DNA of 64,000 nucleotides from Psychrobacter okhotskensis (GTDB lineage: Bacteria; Pseudomonadota; Gammaproteobacteria; Pseudomonadales; Moraxellaceae), in assembly GCF_013248965.1 (NCBI RefSeq), contig NZ_JABRVQ010000011.1, positions 46,118 to 110,117 on the forward strand, read 5' to 3'. Under the pieces are notes generated by a model. The model was not told the DNA's origin and did not search any database. It saw nothing but the letters and a program-made list of their open reading frames with translations. A program made the position numbers and the translations under genes. Of the stretch, positions 26,391-36,294 are shown one piece after another; the stretch's first letter is position 1; each line of letters begins with the position of its first letter.

Positions 26391-27398
26391 ATGACAACAA
26401 TGAATAAGCAGTGGCGTTTAAAAGAAAGACCTGTTGGCGCACCGAGTGCGGAGACTTGGGATTATACCGAGTCAGAACTACCGACCATCACAGACGGTCA
26501 GTTACTGATAAAAATTGAATATATCTCGATGGATCCAGCGATGCGTGGCTGGTTAAACGATGCCAAATCTTATATCGAACCGGTACAGATTGGTGATGTC
26601 ATGCGCGCGGGTACCGTGGGCGAAGTGATTGAAAGTAAGCATGAGAAGTTTGCCGTCGGCGATTATGTCTGTGGTCACAATGGCGTGCAGTCGTATGCAG
26701 TTAGTGATGGTACTGGTTTATACAAAGTCGATCCAAACCTTGCACCCTTATCTTATTACTTAGGCGTGCTCGGTATGCCGGGTATGACCGGTTACTTTGG
26801 CTTATTAAAAACTGGTCAACCAAAAGCTGGCGAGACGGTGGTCGTCTCTGGTGCTGCGGGTGCGGTTGGTGGTTTGGTTGGACAGATTGCTAAACTAAAA
26901 GGCTGCCGAGTCGTTGGTATCGCAGGCGGTGCTGAGAAATGCAAATTCCTAGTCGATGAGCTAGGTTTTGATGCTGCGGTAGATTATAAAAATGAGGATG
27001 TCAAAAAAGGCTTAAAGCAAGCTTGTCCAAATGGGGTAGATGTCTTCTTTGACAACGTAGGCGGCGATATCTTAAATGACGTCCTGACCCAAATTAATCT
27101 GCGCGCGCGTATCGTGATTTGCGGTGCGATTAGCCAATATAACAACACCACAGCGGTAGAAGGGCCGTCAAACTATCTGTCATTATTGGTCAATCGTGCC
27201 CGTATGGAAGGCATCGTTGTCTTTGATAATATCAAAGAGTATCCAATCGCGATGAAAGAGATTGCTGGCTGGATTCAGTCGGGTGAGTTAAAAGTAAAAG
27301 ATCATATCGTTGAAGGTATCGAGACTTTCCCTGATACGTTGATGATGCTCTTTAAAGGTGAAAATTTCGGCAAACTGGTACTTAAGGTAGAGGGATAA
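26391..27398 (+). CDS. NADP-dependent MDR-family enoyl/alkenal reductase
   Basis: 335 residues of the leukotriene B4 dehydrogenase / prostaglandin reductase / curcumin reductase group: SMDPAMRGWL, PLSYYLGVLGMPGMTGYFGLL and the nucleotide motif VVVSGAAGAVGGLVGQIA, where a GxGxxG-like AAGAVGG lies near residue 155. FFDNVGG follows. No zinc-binding residues, as expected for this group. These enzymes reduce C=C double bonds of alpha,beta-unsaturated ketones or aldehydes with NADPH. The stop is 3 bp before the next ATG, so it is co-translated with the SDR downstream. Substrate unknown. Confidence 0.88.
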   Translation: MTTMNKQWRLKERPVGAPSAETWDYTESELPTITDGQLLIKIEYISMDPAMRGWLNDAKSYIEPVQIGDVMRAGTVGEVIESKHEKFAVGDYVCGHNGVQSYAVSDGTGLYKVDPNLAPLSYYLGVLGMPGMTGYFGLLKTGQPKAGETVVVSGAAGAVGGLVGQIAKLKGCRVVGIAGGAEKCKFLVDELGFDAAVDYKNEDVKKGLKQACPNGVDVFFDNVGGDILNDVLTQINLRARIVICGAISQYNNTTAVEGPSNYLSLLVNRARMEGIVVFDNIKEYPIAMKEIAGWIQSGELKVKDHIVEGIETFPDTLMMLFKGENFGKLVLKVEG

Positions 27399-27401
27399 AT
27401 C

Positions 27402-28196
27402 ATGACACTGAATACAAATGGAATTGCATCAGACGTAGCCAGTAACGTTTCTGGTAAACGTATTTTAATCACGGGCGGTGCGTCTGGCATTGGTGCGGCA
27501 AGTGCGTTATTGTTAGCCAGTCGCGGTGCGAAAGTCGTGATCGGTGATATGGCCGAAGAGATGGGCGCAGCCGTTGCCAAGCAAGGTCAAGATGCGGGCA
27601 ATAGTATCGTCTTTAAAAAAGTTGATGTGACGAGTGGCGACGAAGTGCGCGCATTATTTACCTTTGCCATGGAAACGCTGGGTGGTCTTGATGTGGTGGT
27701 AAATAATGCGGGCATCGACCATCAGCCTGCACCGATGCATGAGCTAAGCGATGAGGATTTTGACCGCAATATCGCCGTTAATTTAAAGGGTGTTTGGCAT
27801 TGTATGCGTGCCGCCGTCACTTGTATGGCTCCGAATGGCGGTGGTCATGTGATTAATGTGGCATCAATCGCAGGACTTCGTTCTGCGCCGTTGCTATCAG
27901 CTTATAGCGCTGCCAAACATGGCGTGATGGGACTGACGAAGTCTGCTGCTCATGAATATGCGCGCGTCAATATTCGTTTTAACGCCGTATGTCCAAGCTT
28001 TATTGATACGCCAATGGTGCAAAATACCATGGCGAAGATGGGCGAGCGCGCGCAAAAAGCCACTATTAATGCCAGTCCATTACGCCGTTTAGGTAAAGTC
28101 GATGAAGTGTCTGGCGCGATTGCTTGGCTTGCGAGTGATGAAAGCAGCTTTATGAATGGTCATGCGTTTACCCTTGATGGCGGTATGTTGGCTTAA
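27402..28196 (+). CDS. SDR-family oxidoreductase 1
   Basis: 264 residues, classical SDR: TGGASGIGAAS (residues about 26-36) after a 20-residue extension, GDM after beta-2, NNAGIDHQ, NVASIAGLRS with the catalytic serine, YSAAK (Tyr and Lys) and CPSFIDTPMV. The C-terminal DGGMLA is identical to that of the next SDR. The start overlaps the MDR reductase operon, with only 3 bp between them, and a GAGGG site at the end of the upstream gene. Likely a 3-hydroxyacyl-CoA or alcohol dehydrogenase that follows the acyl-CoA dehydrogenase and reductase steps, but the pathway is inference. Confidence 0.85.
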   Translation: MTLNTNGIASDVASNVSGKRILITGGASGIGAASALLLASRGAKVVIGDMAEEMGAAVAKQGQDAGNSIVFKKVDVTSGDEVRALFTFAMETLGGLDVVVNNAGIDHQPAPMHELSDEDFDRNIAVNLKGVWHCMRAAVTCMAPNGGGHVINVASIAGLRSAPLLSAYSAAKHGVMGLTKSAAHEYARVNIRFNAVCPSFIDTPMVQNTMAKMGERAQKATINASPLRRLGKVDEVSGAIAWLASDESSFMNGHAFTLDGGMLA

Positions 28197-28380
28197 TAGT
28201 CAAATAACTGCTAAATCATTACGCTGTTAGCCTCGCTCAATGTACTGGCTTGTATAAAATAGATACTATCTACACTCAGCTGCCTTGTAATAGATTTGCA
28301 GTTTTTCGACTATAATTTATTAAGTGGTTACGATAAAAAATTGAAAACTGAATAGCTAATTCAAAATACAAGGAATAACG

Positions 28381-29142
28381 ATGAAAGATTTATTTGATTT
28401 AACCGGCAAGATTGCTTTAGTCACTGGTGCCAGTCGTGGTATTGGCGAATCTATCGCCCGCTTATTGGCGTCAAGAGGCGCGCATGTGATTGTCTCTAGC
28501 CGTAAGATTGATGCTTGCCAAGCGGTCGCTGATAGCATCGTCGCCGACGGTCATAAAGCCAGCGCCTTTGCTTGTCATGTGGGTGATATGGATCAGATTG
28601 AGGCGATTTTTGAGCATATCAAAAGCGAATTTGGTCAGATTGATATTTTAGTTAATAACGCCGCGGCAAACCCTTATTACGGCCATATCTTAGATACCGA
28701 CTTAGCGGCTTTTGATAAAACTGTCGAAGTCAATATTCGCGGTTATTTCTTTATGTCGACGGCAGCAGGCAAAATGATGCGCGAGCAGGGCGGCGGAGTG
28801 ATTTTAAATACCGCATCGGTCAATGGTTTGGTCGCGGGTGACAAGCAAGGTATCTACTCAATCACTAAGGCGGCTGTCATTAGCATGACCAAAGCCTTTG
28901 CCAAAGAATGCGGGCCATTAAATATTCGCGTTAATGCGCTGCTGCCAGGGTTAACCGACACCAAATTTGCCTCAGCATTGACTACCAATGATAAAGTCTT
29001 AAAGATGGCGCTACATGCAATTCCGTTAGGACGCGTGGCTAATCCTGACGAGATGGCAGGTACGGTATTGTACCTAGTCTCTGACGCGTCAAGTTATACG
29101 ACGGGCGCAACGGTCGTGGTTGATGGCGGCATGTTGGCTTAA
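28381..29142 (+). CDS. SDR-family oxidoreductase 2 (FabG-like)
   Basis: 253 residues: GASRGIGESIA (residues about 15-25), NNAAANPYYG, NTASVNGLV, YSITKAAVISMTKAFAKE with the catalytic Tyr and Lys, and LPGLTDTKFA. The SSRK motif after beta-2 favours NADP. The ending VVVDGGMLA is shared with the SDR upstream. A separate promoter is likely because 184 bp separate it from that gene. An operon terminator follows at 29175. Typical of small SDRs near acyl-CoA dehydrogenases that reduce 3-oxoacyl or related carbonyls. No exact function assigned. Confidence 0.85.
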   Translation: MKDLFDLTGKIALVTGASRGIGESIARLLASRGAHVIVSSRKIDACQAVADSIVADGHKASAFACHVGDMDQIEAIFEHIKSEFGQIDILVNNAAANPYYGHILDTDLAAFDKTVEVNIRGYFFMSTAAGKMMREQGGGVILNTASVNGLVAGDKQGIYSITKAAVISMTKAFAKECGPLNIRVNALLPGLTDTKFASALTTNDKVLKMALHAIPLGRVANPDEMAGTVLYLVSDASSYTTGATVVVDGGMLA

Positions 29143-29174
29143 TCCGTTTATCACTATCGCTATATTTTTATAAT

Positions 29175-29207
29175 AAAAAACACGTTCATTAGTAACGTGT
29201 TTTTTTT
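29175..29207 (+). terminator. Rho-independent terminator after second SDR
   Basis: AAAAAACACGTT pairs with AACGTGTTTTTT around a 7-nt loop, ending in an 8-9 T run. Confidence 0.93.
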
Positions 29208-29261
29208 ATGTCTCAACGTTCATTACTTTTAGTTCACTACTTTCAGCTCATTGCTTTAAAT

Positions 29262-30521
29262 CTATCTATTCGCACGTTTTGACATGATAAGATTTAATCG
29301 CTGTAAGCTTTTTTCAATGATATTCGTCGTCCGCTGCATTAATGGACTCAATGGTTTGGGGTGCATATTAATTTTACTCATATCATTATCATAATGTGCT
29401 CTGACACGCTTATTCATAATAGCAAACCACAGTGGCGGGATATAGGCGGGCATAATCATCGTGGCATAACCTATCGGCAGTTGCGGTGCTTCCTCAAAAT
29501 GTCTGAGCAATTGATAAGCGCGGCTTGGATGCGCGTGGTGATCAGAATGGCGCTGCAATTGATACAAAAACAAATTGGTCACCGTGTGATTACTATTCCA
29601 GCTGTGCTCCGGCTGCGTACGCTCAAACTGCCCGTTATCGTCTTGCTCTCTGAGCAGACCGTAGTGCTCTAGATAGTTCACCACTTCTAACAGACTAAAG
29701 CCGTATACCGCCTGCAAGCCAATAAAGGGTAGAATCTTTTTGCCAAAAGCCTTATAAAGGGTGGCATAAAGTACCGCCGACATCGCCCAACCTTGCAACA
29801 GCTCGTTGTCTTTACTCCAAAAGCCTTTTTGTCGACGGGCAAGCCGCTCGGTTTCAATGTTTATGGCGGAACGTAGACCCCCAAACACCGTACGCGGCAA
29901 AAACTGCCAAAAGCTCTCGTTGTACTTGCTACTGGCTGGATCTTTTGGGGTCGCGACCCAGCGGTGATGACCGAAATTATGCTCTATGGCGAAATGTCCA
30001 TAGGCCGCTGGTGCAAGGCTGACGCGCGCCAAAGTACGATTTAAGTGGTCAGACTTATGGCCAAGCTCATGCGCGGTATTAATCGCAATACCACTGCCAA
30101 TGCCTGCTGTCAAGGCAACGCCTAAACGATTATACCAAGGCAATTTTCGCTGACTATACTGGTAAGCCAACAGTCCAAAAGCCATATATTGTAACGGTAT
30201 AAAAGCATGAGCAATCCACTTATAATAGGGGTCTTGGGCAAGCGCTTGCATAGCGCTATCAGGTGGGTTGCTATCATCTCGACCGACCAACACATCCGCC
30301 AACGGTATGATACCGTGGATCAAGATAGTCCCTGCCCACGCCAGCGCTGTATTTTTAAGCTCAAAACCTTTTTGATCTCGTAATCCTAACGCGAACAAGC
30401 AGCCTAATAGAGGCAGTGATGGACTACACAACCAAAACCGCCTTTTTGGGTCGCGCCATAATGAGCCATCCACCGCATCTTGAATGATGGCATGTTCTTT
30501 GATGCTTAATGTCTTAGTCAT
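29262..30521 (-). CDS. alkB: Alkane 1-monooxygenase AlkB
   Basis: 419 residues of integral membrane diiron hydroxylase. The histidine clusters are intact: HELGHK (151-156), HNFGHH (181-186) and LQRHSDHHAH (322-331), with NYLEHYGL (282-289) also matching AlkB rather than fatty-acid desaturases. Hydrophobic segments flank each cluster. It hydroxylates the terminal methyl of medium-chain n-alkanes with O2, taking electrons from rubredoxin and rubredoxin reductase. Neither of those genes is in the window. AAGGA precedes the ATG. The divergent AraC-type gene upstream is broken. Convergent to the SDR operon, so alkB is transcribed on its own. Confidence 0.95.
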   Translation of the reverse strand: MTKTLSIKEHAIIQDAVDGSLWRDPKRRFWLCSPSLPLLGCLFALGLRDQKGFELKNTALAWAGTILIHGIIPLADVLVGRDDSNPPDSAMQALAQDPYYKWIAHAFIPLQYMAFGLLAYQYSQRKLPWYNRLGVALTAGIGSGIAINTAHELGHKSDHLNRTLARVSLAPAAYGHFAIEHNFGHHRWVATPKDPASSKYNESFWQFLPRTVFGGLRSAINIETERLARRQKGFWSKDNELLQGWAMSAVLYATLYKAFGKKILPFIGLQAVYGFSLLEVVNYLEHYGLLREQDDNGQFERTQPEHSWNSNHTVTNLFLYQLQRHSDHHAHPSRAYQLLRHFEEAPQLPIGYATMIMPAYIPPLWFAIMNKRVRAHYDNDMSKINMHPKPLSPLMQRTTNIIEKSLQRLNLIMSKRANR

Positions 30522-31172
30522 TATACGGTCCTTGTATAGTTAAGCTTCTATAAATCAGAAACGGTCTCAGACTTATCCAGTCTATTATTTATTGCACTCT
30601 TACTTGATTGCCTGATAGCCACTTCAAACCGTTCCATTTATATATAGTTGAATCACTATAAAAAAATATAGTGCTGCTGGGATGAATTTTGCGCAGCCTC
30701 TGTCAGCGCAGACACAGCATGCAAGTAAAATTTATACCAGTAGCACTGGTAATATTAGCGTATCGGTTTTATGTCGAATTGACTATAGTATCAATCAAAA
30801 TTCTGATAATTTATTATGACCTTTGATATCATTCAAGACGGCGTTGATTGACAAAAAAATCTCACTTTGTGTCCAAAAGTGCAAATATATTCAGATTTAA
30901 TCGTCGGACTTCGTTATGTTGAGAACTTATACATAGCGTATATACGGTAATTAACGTTGATAACGCTCTTTGAAGTGAGTAGTTTGGGCGTGTCATCAAT
31001 TAGCATATTGATACATTTAGTGGTCTTAAAATGGCTAAATTTTGCCAAACATCGTCAGAAATTTTGTCAATATGTTCATATTTACGGCAATTACTTCCTT
31101 GTTTGGCTGCAATTTTCCTCATTTTAAGCCTCACAATCTAAATGATGACACACCCTAGTATTGGTCTAAAAT
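30522..31172. other. Divergent promoter region of alkB and the AraC-type pseudogene
   Basis: 651 bp without a supported ORF. It contains palindromic repeat copy C (30670-30747) and must hold the alkB promoter. I see no clear operator dyad. Confidence 0.5.
30670..30747 (+). repeat. Dispersed palindromic repeat, copy C
   Basis: AGTGCTGCTGGGATGAATTT (from 30670) pairs with a downstream arm ending AGTAGCACT at 30747, with three mismatches over 21 bp. The interior reads GCCTCTGTCAGCGCAGACA and then CAGCATGCAAGTAAAA. The arms are related to those of copy B. Confidence 0.8.
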
Positions 31173-32363
31173 ATGGATATTTTAAGTCGATTGTTTGATG
31201 AGATGCATTTGCAAAAGGTGCAATATATCACTGTCAATGCGCGCGGCTCTTGGCAACTGGTACAGAGTAGACAGGATGATTATTTGAGCTTTATTGTGGT
31301 TATCAGTGGCGAGGTGCATCTGTGCTATGGTAATGATAATAATGACAGGCAAGTGATCACAGCCAACAATATGATGATGTTGACCACACAAGACAGCTAT
31401 GTCTGTCAATCAGCACCAATGGTGTCTAATCTAACGGCTAAAACAATTATGTCTGTCAATCAGCACCAATGGTGTCTAATCTAACGGCTAAAACAATCAT
31501 GCCTGCACACACTGAAGGTCAGATTGGCTTAGAGATTGACAATACAGATAGCGGTCATAAAATTATTGCCCAAGGTAACCATGTTCAAACTAAGCATACT
31601 CAAACTAATCATATGCAAGATAATGAGACTCAATTTATTGTGTTACGCAGTCAGTTTGACACCGATATGGCAAGACCTTTGCTATCTGCGTTGCCAGCCA
31701 GTCTGCCGCCAGTGACCCAAAAGCACTCGGCTTACAATGATGTGGTGAATATTGGGTTGCAGTTTTTCTTATTAGAAGTGAGCTTGCAGCGCCCCGGCAA
31801 AACCACGATGCTTGAACGCTTGGCTGGCATGTTGATGATTGAATGTATACGCGAGTATGTCGAACAGCTAGAAATGGCATCAGGATTTAATGACAGCATA
31901 AATCACGCTACGGATAATACCCTAGACAGTACGCCATCGTGGATTGATCATCCATGGCAGATAAACATTGATGCCGACAACAGTGGTGAAAATAATGCCA
32001 TTAGAAACGGAGATGAAAATGGCAACTGGCTAGCTGCCCTAAAAGATCCTTATCTATCAAATACCCTCTATTTGATGCACCGCTACCCAGAAGATGCTTG
32101 GACGAAAAGCATCTGGGCTGTCGCGCTCAGGACTTAATGAGCGTTTTAAGCAGTCCGTTGGTATCACGCCGCTGGCATATCTGAGTCACTATCGCTTGCG
32201 ACTGGCGGCAAGATTTTTGCGGCAAGAACAGTATTCAATTAGCAAGATTAGCGAATTGGTAGGCTATGCGTCAGATCACTCGTTTAGTGGTGCATTCAAG
32301 CGGCGTTACGGGCAGTCACCCAGTCATTACCGCAAATCCCATAGCAAAAAATCAACGCCATAA
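31173..32363 (+). pseudogene. AraC/XylS-family regulator with cupin sensor, two lesions
   Basis: Three overlapping frames encode one former protein of about 385 residues. 31173-31400 gives an N-terminal cupin-type AraC sensor (SRLFDEMHLQ, ISGEVHLCYG). 31469-32137 gives the middle (NIGLQFFLLEVSLQRPGK, ERLAGMLMIECIREY), and 32094-32363 the AraC DNA-binding domain (SGLSRSGLNERFKQSVG and ISELVGYASDHSFSGAFKRRYGQSPSHYR). Lesion 1 is a 50-bp tandem duplication at 31399-31498; removing one copy rejoins frames 1 and 2. Lesion 2, at about 32101, is a deletion of about 14 bp in the first helix-turn-helix (AlaTrpThr now abuts LysAlaSerGlyLeuSer). It is placed divergently to alkB like an alkane regulator, which it may have been. 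Confidence 0.88.
31399..31498. repeat. 50-bp tandem duplication that breaks the AraC gene
   Basis: The unit at 31399-31448 beginning ATGTCTGTCAATCAGCACCA is repeated at 31449-31498 with one base different at the end. Fifty is not a multiple of three, so the reading frame shifts. Confidence 0.95.
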
Positions 32364-32421
32364 CGTGAATGTTGGTCACAAATAGATGGATGACTACGGG
32401 CGATTAATTGTGAGGATAACG

Positions 32422-33336
32422 ATGAAAACAACAATAGAAACCACAATAGAAGCAAATATGAAAAGTCCTATTAAAGATAAAAAGCAGCCTCATCATAATG
32501 TAATGATAAACAATCATATAAAAACGAAGACGTGGCTATTTGTCCCTGCGACTCGAATCGATAGAGTAGCAAAAGCCTTTACGAGCGGCGCAGATGCAGT
32601 GATTGTCGATCTAGAAGATGCGGTCGCCTGCGAAGATAAAACGCAAGCTCGCGACTCTGTAAAAAGTTATTATGACGAGCAGGATAATGTACAAAACCCA
32701 CGACCGATTTGGCTACGTATCAATAAAGCGGGTAGTGATGAGTATAAAAAGGATTTAGAATTGTGCCAACAGCTGCCTAATCTGGCGGGTGTCGTATTGG
32801 CGAAAGCCGAACAAGCATCGGATATTGAAGCAGTTTATCAAGCCACTAACTTATCGGTAATTGCCTTAATAGAAAGTGCGCTTGGTCTGTATCAGATAGA
32901 CGAGATGGCAAAAGCATCAGGGCTGTTGACATTTAGCTATGGTTTTTTAGATTTGTGTAATGACTTGGGTTTCACTGTTGGAACGCCAGCAGCAGACATC
33001 ATCGCCAATCAGATTCGCTATCAATTAATCTTAACGGCAACAGTACATCAATTATTAGCGCCTATTGATACGGTTTATCCTGACTTTAAGGACGACGAAG
33101 GTTTAAGTGCCAGAGTACAGCTTTGGTCACAGATGGGCATGTCAGGGATGCTGTGTATTCATCCCAAGCAAGTCGCCACCGTGCAAGCATCTTTACAACC
33201 AACAGAGAGCGAATTGTCATTTGCCAAACAAGTGCTAGAAGAGTACGACAGAAGCGGACAAGCGGTGTTTAAAATAGCAGGTCAGATGGTCGATGCGCCC
33301 GTAATCGAGCGCTGCCGTCAGTTGCTGAGTGGATAA
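32422..33336 (+). CDS. CitE-like HpcH/HpaI aldolase family lyase
   Basis: 304 residues from the ATG at 32422, which is preceded by GAGGA. An upstream ATG 12 codons earlier has no ribosome site. The TIM-barrel family is recognised from LFVPATR, AVIVDLEDAV (metal-binding acid), LRINK, LIESALGLYQ (second metal-binding glutamate), SYGFLDLCNDLG and CIHPKQV. Such proteins act on (S)-citramalyl-CoA, malyl-CoA or citryl units with Mg2+. Without CitD and CitF genes nearby it is not a citrate lyase subunit but a free-standing CitE-like lyase or thioesterase. The 30 N-terminal residues are polar and poorly conserved in appearance. Confidence 0.82.
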   Translation: MKTTIETTIEANMKSPIKDKKQPHHNVMINNHIKTKTWLFVPATRIDRVAKAFTSGADAVIVDLEDAVACEDKTQARDSVKSYYDEQDNVQNPRPIWLRINKAGSDEYKKDLELCQQLPNLAGVVLAKAEQASDIEAVYQATNLSVIALIESALGLYQIDEMAKASGLLTFSYGFLDLCNDLGFTVGTPAADIIANQIRYQLILTATVHQLLAPIDTVYPDFKDDEGLSARVQLWSQMGMSGMLCIHPKQVATVQASLQPTESELSFAKQVLEEYDRSGQAVFKIAGQMVDAPVIERCRQLLSG

Positions 33337-33366
33337 AAGGTTGTTAATAGAGTGCGCCGAAATAGG

Positions 33367-35964
33367 CTAAAAAAGTAAAAAAGGCGCAGTACGGCTGGTT
33401 TTTGACTTTGCGACTTCTGCTGGCGTGCCTTCTACCACAATAAGACCGCCCTCATCACCAGCACCCGGACCCATATCGATAATCCAATCGCTGTTGCTAG
33501 CGACTTGCATATCGTGCTCAACCATAATCACCGTATTACCAGTTGCGACCAGCCCATTTAACTGTGCCATCAGCATCGCGACATCAGAAGGATGTAAGCC
33601 AGTCGTTGGTTCATCGAGCACATACAGCGTATCGCCGCGCTGGGTACGCTGCAGTTCGGTAGCAAGTTTGATACGCTGTGCTTCGCCACCAGACAACTCG
33701 GTTGCTGGTTGCCCAAGTCTTAGATAGCCAAGCCCAACTTTTAGCAAGGCATCTAAGGCGCGCATTATTGGGGCATCATCAACGAAAAATTCAGAAGCCG
33801 CTTCGACTGTCAAATCGAGTACTTCAGCGATGTTTTTGCCTTGATAAGTAATTTCTAAGGTTTCGTCATTGTAGCGCTGACCGTGGCACACTTGGCAAGG
33901 CGAGTAAACACTCGGCAGAAATAGCAGCTCAACGCTGACAAAACCGACGCCTTCGCAATTTGGGCAACGTCCTTTTTTAACGTTAAATGAAAAACGTCCA
34001 GCATCATAGTGCCTTGCTTTTGCTACTTTGGTGGCAGCAAATAACTTGCGCACATGGTCAAACAGTCCAGTATAAGTGGCCAGATTTGAGCGCGGTGTGC
34101 GCCCGATGGCTTTTTGGTCTACAGTGACTAAGCGTTTGATATGCTCCATACCACTGACTATCTCTCCGCCTATTGGCGTTTCTTGTTCTTGCTCCAGTAA
34201 GGCCGCTTCATCGGTGGGCGCTTCAATCACAGTTTTTTGCCCTAGCGCATTGTAGACCAGTTCAACCAACGCTTGACTGACCAAACTCGATTTCCCCGAA
34301 CCTGAAACGCCCGTCACTGTGGTTAACACCCCTAAAGGAAATGCCGCATCTAACCCTTGTAGATTATTACGCTCGATATTGGCAAGTTTTAGCCAATGAT
34401 TAGGTTGTCTTGGCTGCTGGCTTGTTAATTGATGGGCTTTTGGTTGCTGGGTTTTTGATTTTTTATTTTTGGAATCCCCATTAAAAAGATATTGTCCAGT
34501 ATAGGAATCAGAGATATCTTGCAAGCCTGCGACAGGGCCGCTATAGATGATTTCACCGCCGTGACTGCCCGCTTTTGGTCCGACATCGACTATCCAATCG
34601 GCGTGGCGAATGACGCTAACATCATGCTCGACAATGAATAATGAATTACCCGCTGCTACCAGTTCATCTAGAGCGCCTAATAGCGCCTGAGTATCGGCAG
34701 GATGTAACCCAGCAGAAGGTTCATCGAGCACATAAACCACCCCAAACAGTTTAGAGCGAATTTGAGTGGCAAGTCTTAAGCGCTGTAGCTCACCGGGCGA
34801 TAAGGTAGGCGTGGTACGTTCAAGCGATAAATAACCTAGCCCAAGTCTGGTTAACGCTTCTACACGCGATAAAATATCGCTGGTAATACGCTTGGCAACA
34901 ATGGCTTTTTCACGGTCGGGCATATCATCGCTGAGTTTTTTATTGGCAGCGCCGTGAAGTTTAAGCGCCAGTTCAGTCAAGGTTAATTGTGATAACTCGC
35001 CAATATCAAGCCCTGCAAATTTAACCGACAGCGATTCTTGTTTTAACTTTTTGCCATGGCAGCTTGGGCATTCTGAAATTTGCATGAACTGCGCCACACG
35101 TTTTTTGGTACGTGGACTTTGGGTCGTGGCAAAAGAATGTAAGACGAAATTTTTTGCACTGGTAAAAGTGCCTTTATAATTGGGTTTTTCACCTTTTTTA
35201 ATCGCCTCGCGTACTTGCTCGAGATTGTATTCTGGGTAAACCGGCACTTCTGGGGTTTCATCGGTAAATAAAATCCAATCGCGGGTTTCCTTGGGTAAGG
35301 TGTTCCAAGGTTTGTCGATATCGTAGCCCAGTGTGGTCAATATCCGGCTCAGATTCTGCCCTTGCCATGCTGGTGGCCAAGCAGCAATGGCGCGTTCTCG
35401 AATGGTTTTCGTCTTGTCAGGCACGAGCAAATCTTCTGTGACCTCAAACACGCGGCCAATACCTGAGCAAGTAGGGCAAGCACCTTCTGGCGTATTTGGC
35501 GAAAAGGCATCGGCATATAGCATGTCTTGCCCAGCAGGATATTCGCCTGCTCGCGAGTACAGCATGCGTAGACCATTTGAAATCGTCGTCACGCTACCAA
35601 CCGATGAACGTACCGACGGCGTACCGCGCTGCTGTTGCAAGGCGACCGCAGGCGGTAAGCCTTCTATCGAATCGACATCAGGCTCGCCAACTTGGTCAAT
35701 CAAGCGCCGCGCATAAGGCGATACCGAATCAAGGTAGCGGCGTTGCGACTCAGCAAACAAGGTACCAAATGCCAGTGACGATTTGCCTGAGCCTGATATA
35801 CCGGTAAAAACGACCAACGCATTACGCGGTAAATCTACATCGACATTTTTGAGATTGTGCACCCGCGCGCCCCTGACCTGAATGCTTTCATCAGCGGTAA
35901 GGTTGTGATTTTTGAGAGAAGTGTTAGATTTTTTATGATTAGATTTCTTATTATTGGTTGTCAT
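33367..35964 (-). CDS. UvrA paralogue (class II UvrA / UvrA2-like ABC ATPase)
   Basis: 865 residues, shorter than canonical UvrA (about 940). Both nucleotide-binding domains are complete: Walker [10 protein letters not shown] (about residue 55) and GVSGSGKSS (about 555), and signatures [14 protein letters not shown] in the first half and [14 protein letters not shown] in the second. LSPGE in place of LSGGE in the first signature marks the second-type UvrA group that occurs beside genuine UvrA and is often linked to tolerance of DNA-binding drugs. Zinc modules CPTCSG, CPSCHG, CPNCEG and CQVCHG are present. Whether it binds UvrB is unclear. Both flanking genes are unrelated, with the CitE-like gene convergent. 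Confidence 0.88.
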   Translation of the reverse strand: MTTNNKKSNHKKSNTSLKNHNLTADESIQVRGARVHNLKNVDVDLPRNALVVFTGISGSGKSSLAFGTLFAESQRRYLDSVSPYARRLIDQVGEPDVDSIEGLPPAVALQQQRGTPSVRSSVGSVTTISNGLRMLYSRAGEYPAGQDMLYADAFSPNTPEGACPTCSGIGRVFEVTEDLLVPDKTKTIRERAIAAWPPAWQGQNLSRILTTLGYDIDKPWNTLPKETRDWILFTDETPEVPVYPEYNLEQVREAIKKGEKPNYKGTFTSAKNFVLHSFATTQSPRTKKRVAQFMQISECPSCHGKKLKQESLSVKFAGLDIGELSQLTLTELALKLHGAANKKLSDDMPDREKAIVAKRITSDILSRVEALTRLGLGYLSLERTTPTLSPGELQRLRLATQIRSKLFGVVYVLDEPSAGLHPADTQALLGALDELVAAGNSLFIVEHDVSVIRHADWIVDVGPKAGSHGGEIIYSGPVAGLQDISDSYTGQYLFNGDSKNKKSKTQQPKAHQLTSQQPRQPNHWLKLANIERNNLQGLDAAFPLGVLTTVTGVSGSGKSSLVSQALVELVYNALGQKTVIEAPTDEAALLEQEQETPIGGEIVSGMEHIKRLVTVDQKAIGRTPRSNLATYTGLFDHVRKLFAATKVAKARHYDAGRFSFNVKKGRCPNCEGVGFVSVELLFLPSVYSPCQVCHGQRYNDETLEITYQGKNIAEVLDLTVEAASEFFVDDAPIMRALDALLKVGLGYLRLGQPATELSGGEAQRIKLATELQRTQRGDTLYVLDEPTTGLHPSDVAMLMAQLNGLVATGNTVIMVEHDMQVASNSDWIIDMGPGAGDEGGLIVVEGTPAEVAKSKTSRTAPFLLF

Positions 35965-36294
35965 ACAACGCTTATTCCTTTGACTAAAATCGGCTTATTA
36001 ACGCTTTGATTCAACAATACCCTATCTGTTTGATACTGTGTTCTTTTAATATCGTATCTGCTTAAAGTCATCCTACCACCTTAAAATCAAATCACTGCGC
36101 AGGCTTACGCTTTATATACAGAGGATAGACACAGCAACGTCAAACGATAACATTTATAAGGTTTACCCTATAAATTGCAGATTATAGAGGTTAAGAGATA
36201 CGGCGTTTTGAACGCTATTAAGCGGGCAAGTGGCGCGTTAATTGAGAATGCTTTATCATTAACCTTATCTATCAATCATTTATAAAAGTATTTT
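35965..36294. other. Divergent intergenic region between uvrA2 and arfB
   Basis: 330 bp, AT-rich, no ORF or hairpin that I would defend. Both divergent promoters must lie here. Confidence 0.4.

Noticed and set aside
36080..36140. Possible fifth copy of the hairpin repeat (contains GCGCAGGC and CACAGCAA pieces)
   Set aside because: The pieces are in the wrong order and no complementary arms surround them.
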